A DNA stretch of 64,000 bases from Bacillus sp. 1NLA3E (GCF_000242895.2 NC_021171.1:4064001-4128000), one strand, 5' to 3'; shown: positions 33,948 to 43,140, counted from the stretch's first letter. Program-made: numbers and translations. Notes: generated from the letters alone by a model not told the origin.

Positions 33948-35399
33948 TCACATATCTAAACCTATCGAAATATATTTCACCTCTAAAAACTCTTCGATCC
34001 CGAAGTGTCCGCCTTCTCTACCAAGACCACTTTCCTTATAGCCACCGAACGGGGCTTGCGGAACTGAAGGTAAGGCATCATTGAGCCCAATAATTCCGTA
34101 TTCGAGCTGTTCGGTCATTCTAAATGAACGACTTAAATCATTTGTATAAACATATGCTGCCAATCCATAGCGAGAGTTATTCGCTCGAGCAATGACCTCC
34201 TCTTCCGTTACAAATGTAGAAATGGGCGCAAGTGGTCCGAAGATTTCATCCTTCATACAGTCCATCTCATCCGTAATGTCCGTCAAAATAGTAGGCTGAT
34301 AGAAATACCCAGGGGATCCAGATGGTTTATTACCGCTACAGCTAATCTTTCCACCTTTTTGCAATGCATCTTCTACTAGGGTTTCCACCTTCAATAAAGC
34401 AGCCTGATCAATTAGTGGCCCCACATCAATTCCCTCATCGAGTCCGTTTCCTACCTTAAGTTTTTTCAACTCTGACGAAAAAAGCTCAATAAATGATTCA
34501 GCTACACTCTCTTGAACATAGACGCGATTCGTACAGATACAGGTTTGCCCGGCGTTGCGGAATTTAGATTGCACGAGACCTAAGACAGCCTTCGGCAAGT
34601 CGGCATCATCCATGACGATAAATGGTGCGTTACCACCTAGTTCGAGTGAAACCTTTTTTACATTTTCGGCAGCACCACGCATCAGTAACTTTCCAACTTC
34701 TGTCGAGCCTGTAAATGTAATTTTGGTTACCCGTGGATCTTTCAACCATGCCTCCCCAATCTCCGATGATCTTCCCGTAATAATATTAAGTACACCATTC
34801 GGCAGACCAGCCTCATGAGCAAGCTCCGCTAATTTTAAGGCCGTAAGTGGAGTTTGGTTTGCCGGCTTTACAACTGCTGTACAACCTGCTGCTAAAGCAG
34901 GAGCAACTTTCCGAGTAATCATGGCTGCTGGGAAGTTCCACGGTGTGATCGCCGCAATTACACCCACTGGTTCCTTTCTAACGATGATTCGTTTATTGGG
35001 GGCGGAAGCAGGGATCGTTTCACCATAAATCCGCTTCCCTTCTTCGGCAAACCAAGAGATAAACCCATTTGCATAGACAACCTCACCTAATGCTTCCTTT
35101 AATGGTTTGCCTTGTTCAATCGTCATCACTTTGGCGATTTCATGCTTATTTTCATCTATTAAATAATGCCATTTCATTAATATTTTATAACGTTCTTCTG
35201 CTGTTTTTTTGGACCAGCTTTGAAATGCCGCAGAGGCAGTATCAACGGCTTTGTTTGCCTCAAACGCACCACCGGTTGGAACTGCCCCAACAACCACTTG
35301 TGTTGCTGGATTTATCACTTCGGTAAATTCCTGGTAATTTCCCCCTACCCAACCTCCGTCCAGATACATTGGATAGACCTTCCATTTGCTATTTCCCAT
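33948..35399 (-). CDS. gabD: NAD(P)-dependent aldehyde dehydrogenase (succinate-semialdehyde dehydrogenase type)
   Basis: A 483-residue ALDH superfamily enzyme. Oxyanion/catalytic region: PWNFP, FTGSTEVGKLLMRG, the general base Glu in SLELGGNAPFIV, and the nucleophile Cys in NAGQTCICTNRVYV. The Cys-x-Cys next to the nucleophile and the overall form fit the GabD branch. The start is ATG 35399, with GGAGGG upstream; TTG 35414 lies in that site. It oxidises aldehydes to acids with NAD(P)+. With amine oxidase and AOR nearby, it may take aldehydes from amines; substrate inferred only. The moaD-like gene follows after 96 bp. Confidence 0.85.
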   Translation of the reverse strand: MGNSKWKVYPMYLDGGWVGGNYQEFTEVINPATQVVVGAVPTGGAFEANKAVDTASAAFQSWSKKTAEERYKILMKWHYLIDENKHEIAKVMTIEQGKPLKEALGEVVYANGFISWFAEEGKRIYGETIPASAPNKRIIVRKEPVGVIAAITPWNFPAAMITRKVAPALAAGCTAVVKPANQTPLTALKLAELAHEAGLPNGVLNIITGRSSEIGEAWLKDPRVTKITFTGSTEVGKLLMRGAAENVKKVSLELGGNAPFIVMDDADLPKAVLGLVQSKFRNAGQTCICTNRVYVQESVAESFIELFSSELKKLKVGNGLDEGIDVGPLIDQAALLKVETLVEDALQKGGKISCSGNKPSGSPGYFYQPTILTDITDEMDCMKDEIFGPLAPISTFVTEEEVIARANNSRYGLAAYVYTNDLSRSFRMTEQLEYGIIGLNDALPSVPQAPFGGYKESGLGREGGHFGIEEFLEVKYISIGLDM

Positions 35400-35660
35400 T
35401 GTTTTACCCTCCAAACTAACTACAATTCACTCTGACTCTTTGAACAAATTCGACATCTGGCACCTCCAACCCTTCTTCTCCCTTAACTTGTTCCATCATT
35501 TTCCTACAAGTGTTCCAGTGGAATTTTATTTCGCCCCCCACATAGTAATTCCCACCAATAACATTCTATTTTTGAAAAAATAGATGCAGACATCCAAAAT
35601 TGGAGAAGCAGGAACTTTATTGCTATAATGAATCAAAAATAACGAGGGGGAGCATCTCAG

Positions 35661-36710
35661 ATGGAGCAAAATAAGTTTATCGGGTTTATTGGAACTTATA
35701 CAAAGGGGGAAAGCGAAGGCCTTTATTCATTTTCATTGGATACTCAAAATGGAAGAATCGAACACATAAAGGTGGCTGCAAAACTTGAAAACCCCACATA
35801 TTTAACGGTTAGTCACGATAGTAAATTCCTTTATTCTGTTGTTAAGGATGGAGAATTGGGTGGGATCGCTGCTTTCTCAATAAATAAAGAAACTGGTGAG
35901 TTATCACCACTAAATCAGCAGGGTTCAGAAGGAGCACCCCCCTGCCACGTAAGTGTTGATAGTCAAAACCGTTATGTTCTCGCGTCCAATTACCATAAGG
36001 GTAGCATCGAAGTTTACTCTTTAAACCAGGAAAGTGGAAGCATTAACCCTAAAGCCTCCGTTGCTACACATGTTGGCTCCGGTCCGGATAAACGGCAGGA
36101 AAAACCACACACTCATTACGCAGGTTTTACCCCTGATGAAAAGTATATAGCCGTGGTTGAGCTCGGGATTGATAAGGTTTTTACATATGAATTAAATGAT
36201 GGCACTATAAATGAGGTCTCAAGCCTCAGTGTAAAACCCGGTAGTGGTCCAAGGCATCTGGTTTTTCATCCTAATCAGCGCTACGCTTATGTGATGACTG
36301 AGTTTAGCTCAGAGGTCCTTGTATTACGGTATCATGCTGATAATGGTCAATTTACGCAAGTGCAATCGATTCCCACTATTCCAACTGATTTCACTGAGAA
36401 CAATCAAGGAAGTGCTATTCATATTTCTTCAGATGGGCGCTTTGTGTATGCAGGAAATCGTGGACATAATAGCATTGCTGTGTTCCGGGTTAACCAGGAG
36501 ACATGTGAGCTGAGTTTTGTGGAGTATACCTCTACCGAAGGAAATTGGCCAAGAGATTTCGTATTAGATCCTACCGAAAAATTCATCGTTGCTTCTAATC
36601 AGGAATCGAGTAACCTTGTTCTCTTTTCAAGAGATTCTGAAACCGGAAAACTTACCCTATTATCTTCTGATAAAGTTGTTCCAGATCCTGTTTGTGTGAA
36701 ATTTTTATAA
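35661..36710 (+). CDS. pgl: Beta-propeller lactonase (6-phosphogluconolactonase, YkgB type)
   Basis: A 349-residue seven-bladed propeller lactonase. Family features are FIGTYTKGESEGLYSF at the start, LASNYHKGSIEVYSL, KPHTHYAGFTPDEKYIAVVELGIDKVF and SGPRHLVFHPNQRYAYV. It hydrolyses 6-phosphogluconolactone to 6-phosphogluconate in the pentose phosphate pathway. Strong site GAGGGGGAG before ATG 35661. Monocistronic, with a strong terminator. Confidence 0.88.
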   Translation: MEQNKFIGFIGTYTKGESEGLYSFSLDTQNGRIEHIKVAAKLENPTYLTVSHDSKFLYSVVKDGELGGIAAFSINKETGELSPLNQQGSEGAPPCHVSVDSQNRYVLASNYHKGSIEVYSLNQESGSINPKASVATHVGSGPDKRQEKPHTHYAGFTPDEKYIAVVELGIDKVFTYELNDGTINEVSSLSVKPGSGPRHLVFHPNQRYAYVMTEFSSEVLVLRYHADNGQFTQVQSIPTIPTDFTENNQGSAIHISSDGRFVYAGNRGHNSIAVFRVNQETCELSFVEYTSTEGNWPRDFVLDPTEKFIVASNQESSNLVLFSRDSETGKLTLLSSDKVVPDPVCVKFL

Positions 36711-36720
36711 TATTAACATC

Positions 36721-36765
36721 AAAAAAAGAACTGTTTGGAGCATCCCTCCAAACAGTTCTTTTTTA
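36721..36765. terminator. Bidirectional terminator between lactonase and mprF
   Basis: AAAAAAGAACTGTTTGGAG pairs perfectly with CTCCAAACAGTTCTTTTTT around a short loop. Confidence 0.92.
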
Positions 36766-36769
36766 CCGA

Positions 36770-39301
36770 TCATTTTTTCTTTTTCGAAATCATCATCGTC
36801 ACTTGCAGCATAGTAATTGGAAGACTCGACTTTTTACGATAAGCCAAATATTTTGGCTCCCAATAATCAGCATATTTTTCTTTAAATCTTTTTAAACCCT
36901 TAAAATGGTAAAACAACTGACCATGCAAAAATATTTGTGAAGCAATTTTCTCACTTAAAAATGAAAACCTTGAAGCCCCCACATTGGATAATGGAGCCAT
37001 TCCCAAATTAAAACGAATATAGCCGACACTCCTAGCCCATTGAAACAATGACAGAAACAAAAAGTCCATCGTTCCATTCGGAGAATCAGGAAGAAACCTC
37101 ATCAGATCCACTGAAACCGTCTCATGATCATCATAATTTAACATTAAGCTAGCAAACCCAATCACATTCCCCATAGGATCTGCCAGAACCCCAACCGGCG
37201 CTTTTTGGATATAATCCGCGTCAAAAAAGCCGAGAGAAAAGCCCTTTTCCTTTCGTCCCCGTAACCATTCATTTGAAACATATTCTAAGTCCATTATTAA
37301 CTGCGCAGAGAACGGTGATTCAACGATTTGAAAGGAGTATCCCTCCCGTTCAAACTTATTTTTTAATGCTCGCAGATTTTTCGCCTTTTTACCTGTTAAA
37401 GAAAAAGTCTTTAAATCTACAAAAGCCTCTTCTCCAAGTTTAAAGAAATCGAACCCATTTCCATGAAGAAAAGGAATCTTTTCACTACTAACTTGATAAA
37501 AAACTGGGCTATACCCATAAACATCTGCGGTTTCTATCAATTCTTCAATAGAATTCAACATATTTTCCTGACTTCCAATTGGATTACCTAAAACAACTAT
37601 TTTATCGGCTACTACTTGGTAAGCAAACAAAACATTCTTTTGTTTATTCCAATACAAAAGTTTATCATGCAAAAAGATGAGATGAGCTAATGGACTTCCT
37701 TTATAAATTTCTAAATGGTGTTTAACCTGTAATTCCTGTGAAAGCGATTCCTCAAAGGGAAAACTTTTCTTCCCTCTTACAATAGCCCCAGCCGCCATAA
37801 AAATGACAGCAATCGAAAGACCAATAATGGCACTTGTGAACAAATCGCTTGAATTAACCATTACATATGGCACTAATGCTGAAGGAACATTTAGTTTTGA
37901 ATTAGGCAAATTAATCACTCCAATCACCAAGTAGAGCGAAGTGATGAGAGTAATCACGATGACATCAAAACTTATTTTCCCCCATGTCAACACGGTATTT
38001 TCACGGTAAAAGCTATTTTTTGAAATCCGCAATAGAATAGCAACAATTAAGATGAATATGGCTTCCTCATAATCAAGCCCTTTAAAAAAGGTAAAAACGG
38101 CCGCTAAAATCAGGACTGACATTGTTAGGTGATAAGCCTGTTTACTTTTATACTCAATTCCCCTCGAAACAGCCAATAAAACAAATCCTGTTGCCACAGA
38201 AAGTTGGTGAGAGAGGTTCATGATTGGTAACGAAAGGATTTCCTCACTAATTTTCAACCTCTCTAACACCCCTGGAACGGCTGCTGATAAAAGGAGCACC
38301 GATCCAGAAAGGAAAACTAAACCAGTCAAAATAAAATGACTTACATTTTGAACTATGATGTTAGGAATCTGACTCCAAGATTTATTCCATTTACCCCAAT
38401 ACATTTTTATCAGTAAAAACAAACCAACGATAAAGGGAATTAAAAAATAACCGATTCTATACAGAAGTAATAAGACAATTGCTTTCTCATCAGAAACCAT
38501 TAATCCTTGTAAACCCCATAAGAAAACAAGATCAAACGATCCAAGCCCACCAGGGATCATACTGATGATTCCTGCACAAGCAGCAATAATATAAATAGGT
38601 AATAGTTCACCTGCTGAAATTGGTATTTTAAGGATTAAACTTAATCCCCATATCCCCAAAAAAATGAATGCCCATTCCAAAAAAGATGCCGTCACAAGCT
38701 TGGCCACCATTTTTAGATGGATAGTAGATTGAACCGCCCTTTTTCTGTGTCGTAACAGGTTTATGAGATAAAAGGGTAAATAAAGTCCAACAAACCAAAG
38801 CCCAGCATAAAGCCACTTATGATCAGCAAGTAGCGGTGAATGACAAAAACCGAAGATGATAATCCAAGCCAAAATAGATATCCCGGTTATTCCGAATAGC
38901 GAAACAACACCAATATTCGTAAGTAACTTTCTTCTATCGGGTTCATACTCACTATAAAAATAAGACCTTAATCCTGCTCCAATTAGCCCACCAAATCCAA
39001 GTAAATTCGAAAATGTATTAGTGATGACGGAATACTCCATAACTTGTTTTGTTGGAATGTTAAGTTGTAATAGCTTGGTTAAGCTATAGTCATAATAAAG
39101 CATCGGGGTAATCGCCAAAAAACCACCAACAACTATGAGTAAACTCTCTACTAGCGTAAGTTCGTTAATATTATGAATAAGCAGGTTAGGGTCTAAACCT
39201 AAAAACATTTTCCTTAGTTCAAAAATTACCAAGAGTAAAAGTAAAACTGGAAAAAGAATTTTTGTTATAAAAAGCAGTTTTTCTTTATTAAAATGAAACA
39301 T
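36770..39301 (-). CDS. mprF: Lysylphosphatidylglycerol synthase/flippase
   Basis: An 843-residue bifunctional membrane protein. About fourteen N-terminal helices form the flippase (with GGLGSFDLVFLWGLQ), and the C-terminal ~330 residues form the cytosolic DUF2156 aminoacyl transferase (SPVFYQVSSEKIPFLHGNGF, FKLGEEAFVDL, PDSPNGTMDFLFLSL). It transfers Lys (or Ala) from tRNA to phosphatidylglycerol and flips the product outward, reducing sensitivity to cationic peptides. Length matches the family. Single gene with its own terminator. Confidence 0.93.
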   Translation of the reverse strand: MFHFNKEKLLFITKILFPVLLLLLVIFELRKMFLGLDPNLLIHNINELTLVESLLIVVGGFLAITPMLYYDYSLTKLLQLNIPTKQVMEYSVITNTFSNLLGFGGLIGAGLRSYFYSEYEPDRRKLLTNIGVVSLFGITGISILAWIIIFGFCHSPLLADHKWLYAGLWFVGLYLPFYLINLLRHRKRAVQSTIHLKMVAKLVTASFLEWAFIFLGIWGLSLILKIPISAGELLPIYIIAACAGIISMIPGGLGSFDLVFLWGLQGLMVSDEKAIVLLLLYRIGYFLIPFIVGLFLLIKMYWGKWNKSWSQIPNIIVQNVSHFILTGLVFLSGSVLLLSAAVPGVLERLKISEEILSLPIMNLSHQLSVATGFVLLAVSRGIEYKSKQAYHLTMSVLILAAVFTFFKGLDYEEAIFILIVAILLRISKNSFYRENTVLTWGKISFDVIVITLITSLYLVIGVINLPNSKLNVPSALVPYVMVNSSDLFTSAIIGLSIAVIFMAAGAIVRGKKSFPFEESLSQELQVKHHLEIYKGSPLAHLIFLHDKLLYWNKQKNVLFAYQVVADKIVVLGNPIGSQENMLNSIEELIETADVYGYSPVFYQVSSEKIPFLHGNGFDFFKLGEEAFVDLKTFSLTGKKAKNLRALKNKFEREGYSFQIVESPFSAQLIMDLEYVSNEWLRGRKEKGFSLGFFDADYIQKAPVGVLADPMGNVIGFASLMLNYDDHETVSVDLMRFLPDSPNGTMDFLFLSLFQWARSVGYIRFNLGMAPLSNVGASRFSFLSEKIASQIFLHGQLFYHFKGLKRFKEKYADYWEPKYLAYRKKSSLPITMLQVTMMISKKKK

Positions 39302-39479
39302 CTATCCACCAACTTTGGTCCAACATATACAACTAATATAATATAGTTCATTCATATTTATCCATTAATTCTTTATTTATTAATGAAAATATAATGTTAA
39401 GTACCCTTTCAACCTTCAAATATTAATCTTCACAACTTCCACATAACTTCCTCATAAGTTCTACATACCTCCATATTAT

Positions 39480-39775
39480 TATAAAGACAAGGTAAAACAA
39501 GGGGTTGCAAACAAGGATATTGAAGTAGATATCCATGCAGCATCTTGATCCCACTATTAACAATGAGACTCATATAAAGAGGTTCGGAAAAACCTCTTAC
39601 TCGGAAAATCGAAAATGTTAAGGACTCTCGATTTTCAGGAAGCTTAGTGTAGTCTAGAAAATCTAGTTTATCCTAAGTCTCTGATTCAAATGTTTTAACG
39701 CTTTCTGTTATTTTCAAGGTTAATTTTTAAAACCTCTCTATTTTTAAGCTGACCCCTGGGTCAGCTTCTTTTTTT
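39480..39775 (+). ncRNA. Candidate structured noncoding RNA with terminator
   Basis: Consecutive stems: GGATAT/ATATCC (39515-39534), AAGAGGTT/AACCTCTT (39577-39598), AAAATCGA/TCGATTTT (39605-39635) and a final AAGCTGACCC/GGGTCAGCTT (39746-39767) with a T-run. A weak -10 (TATTAT) lies just before 39480. It ends 127 bp before the azoreductase start, so it could be an independent small RNA or a terminated leader. No known riboswitch class is recognised. Confidence 0.35.
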
Positions 39776-39778
39776 CTT
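39746..39778 (+). terminator. Rho-independent terminator upstream of azoreductase gene
   Basis: AAGCTGACCC pairs with GGGTCAGCTT followed by CTTTTTTTC. It points rightward although no gene lies to its left on that strand, supporting a small transcript there. Confidence 0.8.
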
Positions 39779-39902
39779 TATTTTTTCCAATACTATCCCT
39801 ACAATGACACTTAATGTTCATGATATTCATTATTTGTTCAACTTAGCGTAAACGTTATTTTTATATAATATATAGTAAGAATATATGATGGGATTGACTT
39901 AA

Positions 39903-40562
39903 ATGGCTAAATTACTTTATATTACAGCAAATCCAAAAGGTATAAGTAAGTCAAAGGGGTTACAAATTGGAGAAGCTTTTCTTGAAGCATTCCGACAAGA
40001 ACAACCTGATGCTGAAATTAAAAAAATTGATTTATTTGAAGCAGAAATCCCCAAAATGGATGCCGACTTAGTCTCAGCTCGCGGAAAAGTGGGCGGATAT
40101 GGTTATAAAATTGAAGACCTTCCAGAAATAGAAAAAGAAAAATATTTAGCCATGCACGCAGTTGCCGATGAGTTTGTTGAATATGATTATTATGTATTTG
40201 TTTCTCCAGTTTGGAATTTAAGCTCACCTCCAGTGTTAAAACAATATCTAGATAATTTATTTGTATCCGGAAAAACTTTTAATTACACACCAAGTGGAGC
40301 AAAAGGTGCATTAACAGGAAAAAGAGCAGTCCATATCCAAACACGAGGCGGTTTGTATATTAATACTCCAATGGCAGAATTAGAGTCTGGTGATCGTTAT
40401 TTAAAAATTGCTCTTCGCTTTTTAGGCATTGAAGTAATGGATACAGTTATTGCAGAAGGATTTGATTATTTCCCTGCAAAAGTTCAAGAAATAGTCGAGA
40501 AGGCAAAAGAAGAGGCAAGGTTAACAGCACAACAAATGGTACAAGATACAGTTCAAGTATAG
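39903..40562 (+). CDS. azoR: FMN-dependent NADH-azoreductase (third paralog)
   Basis: A 219-residue AzoR family enzyme (MAKLLYITANPKGISKSKG), clearly a near paralog of the copy at 13360: both share LSSPPVLKQYLDNLF/LGSPAILKAFLDNLF and IQTRGGLYI/IQTRGGIYS. Two-electron reduction of quinones and azo compounds is the known activity. The promoter has a half palindrome TTGTTCAA in place of the full operator of the 13-kb copy. Monocistronic with a strong terminator. Confidence 0.88.
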   Translation: MAKLLYITANPKGISKSKGLQIGEAFLEAFRQEQPDAEIKKIDLFEAEIPKMDADLVSARGKVGGYGYKIEDLPEIEKEKYLAMHAVADEFVEYDYYVFVSPVWNLSSPPVLKQYLDNLFVSGKTFNYTPSGAKGALTGKRAVHIQTRGGLYINTPMAELESGDRYLKIALRFLGIEVMDTVIAEGFDYFPAKVQEIVEKAKEEARLTAQQMVQDTVQV

Positions 40563-40582
40563 ATTTTAATAAGGACATGGAT

Positions 40583-40615
40583 ATACCACAGCTTTCCTAG
40601 TTGTGGTATTTTTTT
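40583..40615 (+). terminator. Terminator of third azoreductase gene
   Basis: ATACCACA pairs with TTGTGGTAT, followed by seven T residues. Confidence 0.88.
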
Positions 40616-40777
40616 GATCATTTTTCTACTAAAAATCCCCTAATATAGAAACCTTTCTTCATCCTTAAAGGAATCTTCCATTCTCCTTAATAGTTTGTTC
40701 ATATCTGTTTTGTATGCTGATTTTAGATAGTAGTAGTATGCATTTTTTTTCAGAAAAACTTTTTATTCTTTTTTAAA

Positions 40778-41012
40778 GGCTTTTTTCGTAAACTTTGTTG
40801 CTATTTATTAAAAGAGAAGTGTGGTTGATTTCCGCTCCAGGTGCTTCGCTTTCCGCGGGGCGGGCGGTGAGCCTCCTCGGCGCTAAAGCGCGGGGTCTCA
40901 CCTGTCCCGCTGCTCCCGCAGGAGTCTCGCACCTTCCGCTCCAATCAACTTCCTTATCAACGGTTTTCTTTCCAAAAACAAGTAAAAAACAACAATCTTT
41001 TAGAAAAGAGCC
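40778..41012 (-). mobile_element. ISL3-like MITE with GC-rich module (235 bp)
   Basis: Ends are GGCTTTTTTCGTAAACTTTG on the left and AATCTTTTAGAAAAGAGCC on the right. A perfect 8-bp target duplication TTTTTAAA flanks it (40770-40777 and 41013-41020). The GC-rich module is at 40824-40949. It is in the opposite orientation to the element at 41868-42082, and the two bracket a yvpB gene. No coding capacity. Confidence 0.85.
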
Positions 41013-41066
41013 TTTTTAAATAAAAATATTTCTACTATCACCTGCTGTATAAAGGAGGTAGATTCT

Positions 41067-41867
41067 TTGATTAAAATATGTAAACTGAGCATTGCTGTTA
41101 TCATCCTTGGATGCGGCATCTTAATTGGCTCAAGTTTTATTCCATTTGCTGATAAGTCGCTATCAACTATAAAATCTAGTAAGGACTCAAACCAAACTAT
41201 TCCAGAAACAACTCCTAAATTAGTAGAAAATGTTGACCTAGAGGGTTACGTGGCTTCCGAAAAGCAAACTGAGCCAGAAACAGTAGTGAATGAGGTTTTG
41301 TTAGATGTCCCACTCCTTAACCAAATGGATAGTCCAAGGCTTTATAATGGCTGCGAAGTCACCAGCTTAGCCATGATTCTTAATTTTAAAGGGATACAGG
41401 TTACTAAAAATGAATTAGCACAAGAGATTGCAAGAGTTCCCCTTAAATATAGTAATGGAAACTATGGAAATCCTAATTTCGGATTTGTTGGGAATATGGA
41501 AAATGGTCCTGGATTAGGTGTTTTTCATGGGCCTATTTTCGACTTGGCTAACAAATACGATCATGGAAACGTGGAAGACCTCACTAATCAGCCTTTCGAT
41601 CTCATTCTTAAAAAACTTGCGCAAGGAAACCCAATCTGGGTGATCACCACAACCACCTTTGCTCCGATATCCGGATTACAAACATGGCAAACTCCCCAAG
41701 GTTCGGTAGACATCACTTTTAAAATGCATAGTGTTGTGATAACTGGATATGACCCAGAAAATATTTACATTAATAATCCATATGGCAACAAAAATCAAAA
41801 AGTGAATCGTGAAAATTTCATTGAGTCTTGGGAACAAATGGGCAAACAAGCTATTGTGATTTACTAA
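41067..41867 (+). CDS. yvpB: YvpB-like extracytoplasmic C39-type peptidase family protein, copy 1
   Basis: 266 residues starting at TTG 41067, with AAAGGAGG 8 bp upstream. An N-terminal signal-anchor segment (LSIAVIILGCGILIGSSF) precedes a linker, then a papain-like C39_2 domain: Cys96 in NGCEVTSLAM, His221 in MHSVVITGYD and Asn in NNPYG. These match the catalytic triad of the family. Strong likeness to B. subtilis YvpB, whose substrate is unknown. The stop codon TAA lies inside the 8-bp target duplication of the next MITE, so the insertion just spared the frame. Confidence 0.85.
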   Translation: MIKICKLSIAVIILGCGILIGSSFIPFADKSLSTIKSSKDSNQTIPETTPKLVENVDLEGYVASEKQTEPETVVNEVLLDVPLLNQMDSPRLYNGCEVTSLAMILNFKGIQVTKNELAQEIARVPLKYSNGNYGNPNFGFVGNMENGPGLGVFHGPIFDLANKYDHGNVEDLTNQPFDLILKKLAQGNPIWVITTTTFAPISGLQTWQTPQGSVDITFKMHSVVITGYDPENIYINNPYGNKNQKVNRENFIESWEQMGKQAIVIY

Positions 41868-42082
41868 GGCTCTTTTCTAAAAGATTGTTGTTTTGTTGAT
41901 AAAGAAGTTGATTGGAGCGGAAGGTGCGAGACTCCTGCGGGAGCAGCGGGACAGATGAGACCCCACAGGCGCTTAAGCGCCGAGGATGCTCACCGCCCGC
42001 CCCGCGGAAAGCGAGCATCCTGGAGCGGAGATCAACCACACTTCTCTTTTAGTAAATAGCAACAAAGTTTACGAAAACAGCC
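41868..42082 (+). mobile_element. ISL3-like MITE at the stop codon of yvpB copy 1 (215 bp)
   Basis: Ends GGCTCTTTTCTAAAAGATTG and CGAAAACAGCC, with a perfect 8-bp duplication TTTACTAA at 41860-41867 and 42083-42090. The duplication contains the yvpB stop codon TAA. GC-rich module at 41907-42036. Reverse-complement similarity to the element at 40778-41012 is high, giving an inverted-repeat pair around yvpB. Confidence 0.88.
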
Positions 42083-42208
42083 TTTACTAAAGACTCCCCT
42101 TACTATTTTTGATATAATATTTTCACATTCTATTAACTGGGGAGTCTCTTAATATATTTACTCCTACCATTAATTTTTATGGACAATATATTATTGGAGG
42201 AAAGTTTC

Positions 42209-42940
42209 TTGAGTAAAATTTTCAGATTCTGTATTGGTGTATTGATTATTAGTGGTAGCGTCTTGATTAGCTCTAGTTCCTTTTTAGACGATATTGCCAA
42301 TACTTTGAAAATTAGTAAGCAGCAACAAAGTATAAATGAAAAAAATATAGCAATAACTAGTGATAACAATTTGATTGATGTCCCTTTACTTAATCAAATG
42401 GATCCTCCTAGACTCAAAGCAGGGTGCGAAGTCACTAGCTTAGCGATGCTTCTTAATTTTAAAGGGGTCATGGTTAGCAAGAACGATTTAGCTCAGCAGA
42501 TTGCTAGAGTTCCATTTAAATATAGTAACGGATACTTTGGAAATCCTAACTCTGGATTTGTTGGGAATATGGAGGACGGTCCAGGTTTAGGTGTTTATCA
42601 TGGTCCAATTTTTGATCTGGCAAACAAATACGTTAATGGGAAAGTGGAAGACCTCACAAGTCAACCCTTCGATCTCATTCTACAAAAAGTAGCGTCAGGA
42701 AATCCCATTTGGGTCATCAACACGAAGACCTTTGCCCCAATATCTGATCTTCAAACATGGCAAACATCTCAAGGAGCAGTAGATATCACTTATAATATGC
42801 ATAGCGTCGTGATAACGGGCTTTGATACTGAAAATATTTATATCAATAATCCCTATGGCTTCAAAAATCAAAAGGTCAACCGTGAAAATTTTATAAAAGC
42901 ATGGGACCAGATGGGTAAACAAGCTATTGTAATTTATTAA
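42209..42940 (+). CDS. yvpB: YvpB-like extracytoplasmic C39-type peptidase family protein, copy 2
   Basis: About 243 residues from TTG 42209, with GGAGGAAAG about 6 bp upstream; the ATG at 42179 would put that site inside the gene. Signal-anchor (FCIGVLIISGSVLISSSSF), short linker, then the C39_2-like domain with Cys73 in AGCEVTSLAM, His198 in MHSVVITGFD and NNPYGFKNQKVNRENF. The catalytic domain is very similar to copy 1, while the linkers differ. It is a tandem paralog separated from copy 1 by a MITE; a further MITE follows at its stop codon. Confidence 0.85.
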   Translation: MSKIFRFCIGVLIISGSVLISSSSFLDDIANTLKISKQQQSINEKNIAITSDNNLIDVPLLNQMDPPRLKAGCEVTSLAMLLNFKGVMVSKNDLAQQIARVPFKYSNGYFGNPNSGFVGNMEDGPGLGVYHGPIFDLANKYVNGKVEDLTSQPFDLILQKVASGNPIWVINTKTFAPISDLQTWQTSQGAVDITYNMHSVVITGFDTENIYINNPYGFKNQKVNRENFIKAWDQMGKQAIVIY

Positions 42941-42946
42941 AATAAA

Positions 42947-43134
42947 GGCTGTGTTAAAGCTCAATGTTGATTTTTTACACAATGTTGATTGGAGTGGAGG
43001 GCGCGAAGACTCCTGCGGGAGCAGCGGGACAGGTGAGACCCCGCAGGCGCTTTAGCGCCGAGGAGGCTCGCCGCCCGCCCCGCGGAAAGCGAGCACCTGG
43101 AGCGTAAATCAACAGGCCAGTTTAACAACAAAGC
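42947..43134 (+). mobile_element. ISL3-like MITE at the stop codon of yvpB copy 2 (188 bp)
   Basis: Left end GGCTGTGTTAA, right end TTAACAACAAAGC (degenerate), with a perfect 8-bp duplication AAAATAAA at 42939-42946 and 43135-43142. The left copy overlaps the yvpB stop codon. GC-rich module at 42984-43113. Confidence 0.85.
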
Positions 43135-43140
43135 AAAATA

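Larger units (their letters stand above)
39302..39902. other. 600-bp intergenic region before third azoreductase gene
   Basis: Holds, in order: an AT-rich mprF promoter region; a candidate structured RNA (39480-39775); and the azoreductase promoter with a half site TTGTTCAA (39834-39841) and a -10-like TATAAT around 39863. No convincing reading frame was found. Confidence 0.5.

Noticed and set aside
39480-39775. Known riboswitch ahead of the azoreductase gene
   Set aside because: No conserved core of a riboswitch class I know (FMN, SAM, guanidine, T-box and others) could be recognised; kept only as a candidate RNA.
40795-41019. Open frames across the GC-rich modules giving peptides such as SAPGASLSAGRAVSLLG
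   Set aside because: The same peptide arises from every module copy in one orientation. They lie in repeats, lack ribosome sites and are artefacts of the palindromic sequence.
42179-42208. ATG start for yvpB copy 2
   Set aside because: It would place the strong ribosome site GGAGGAAAG inside the coding region; the paralog also starts with TTG at the equivalent place.
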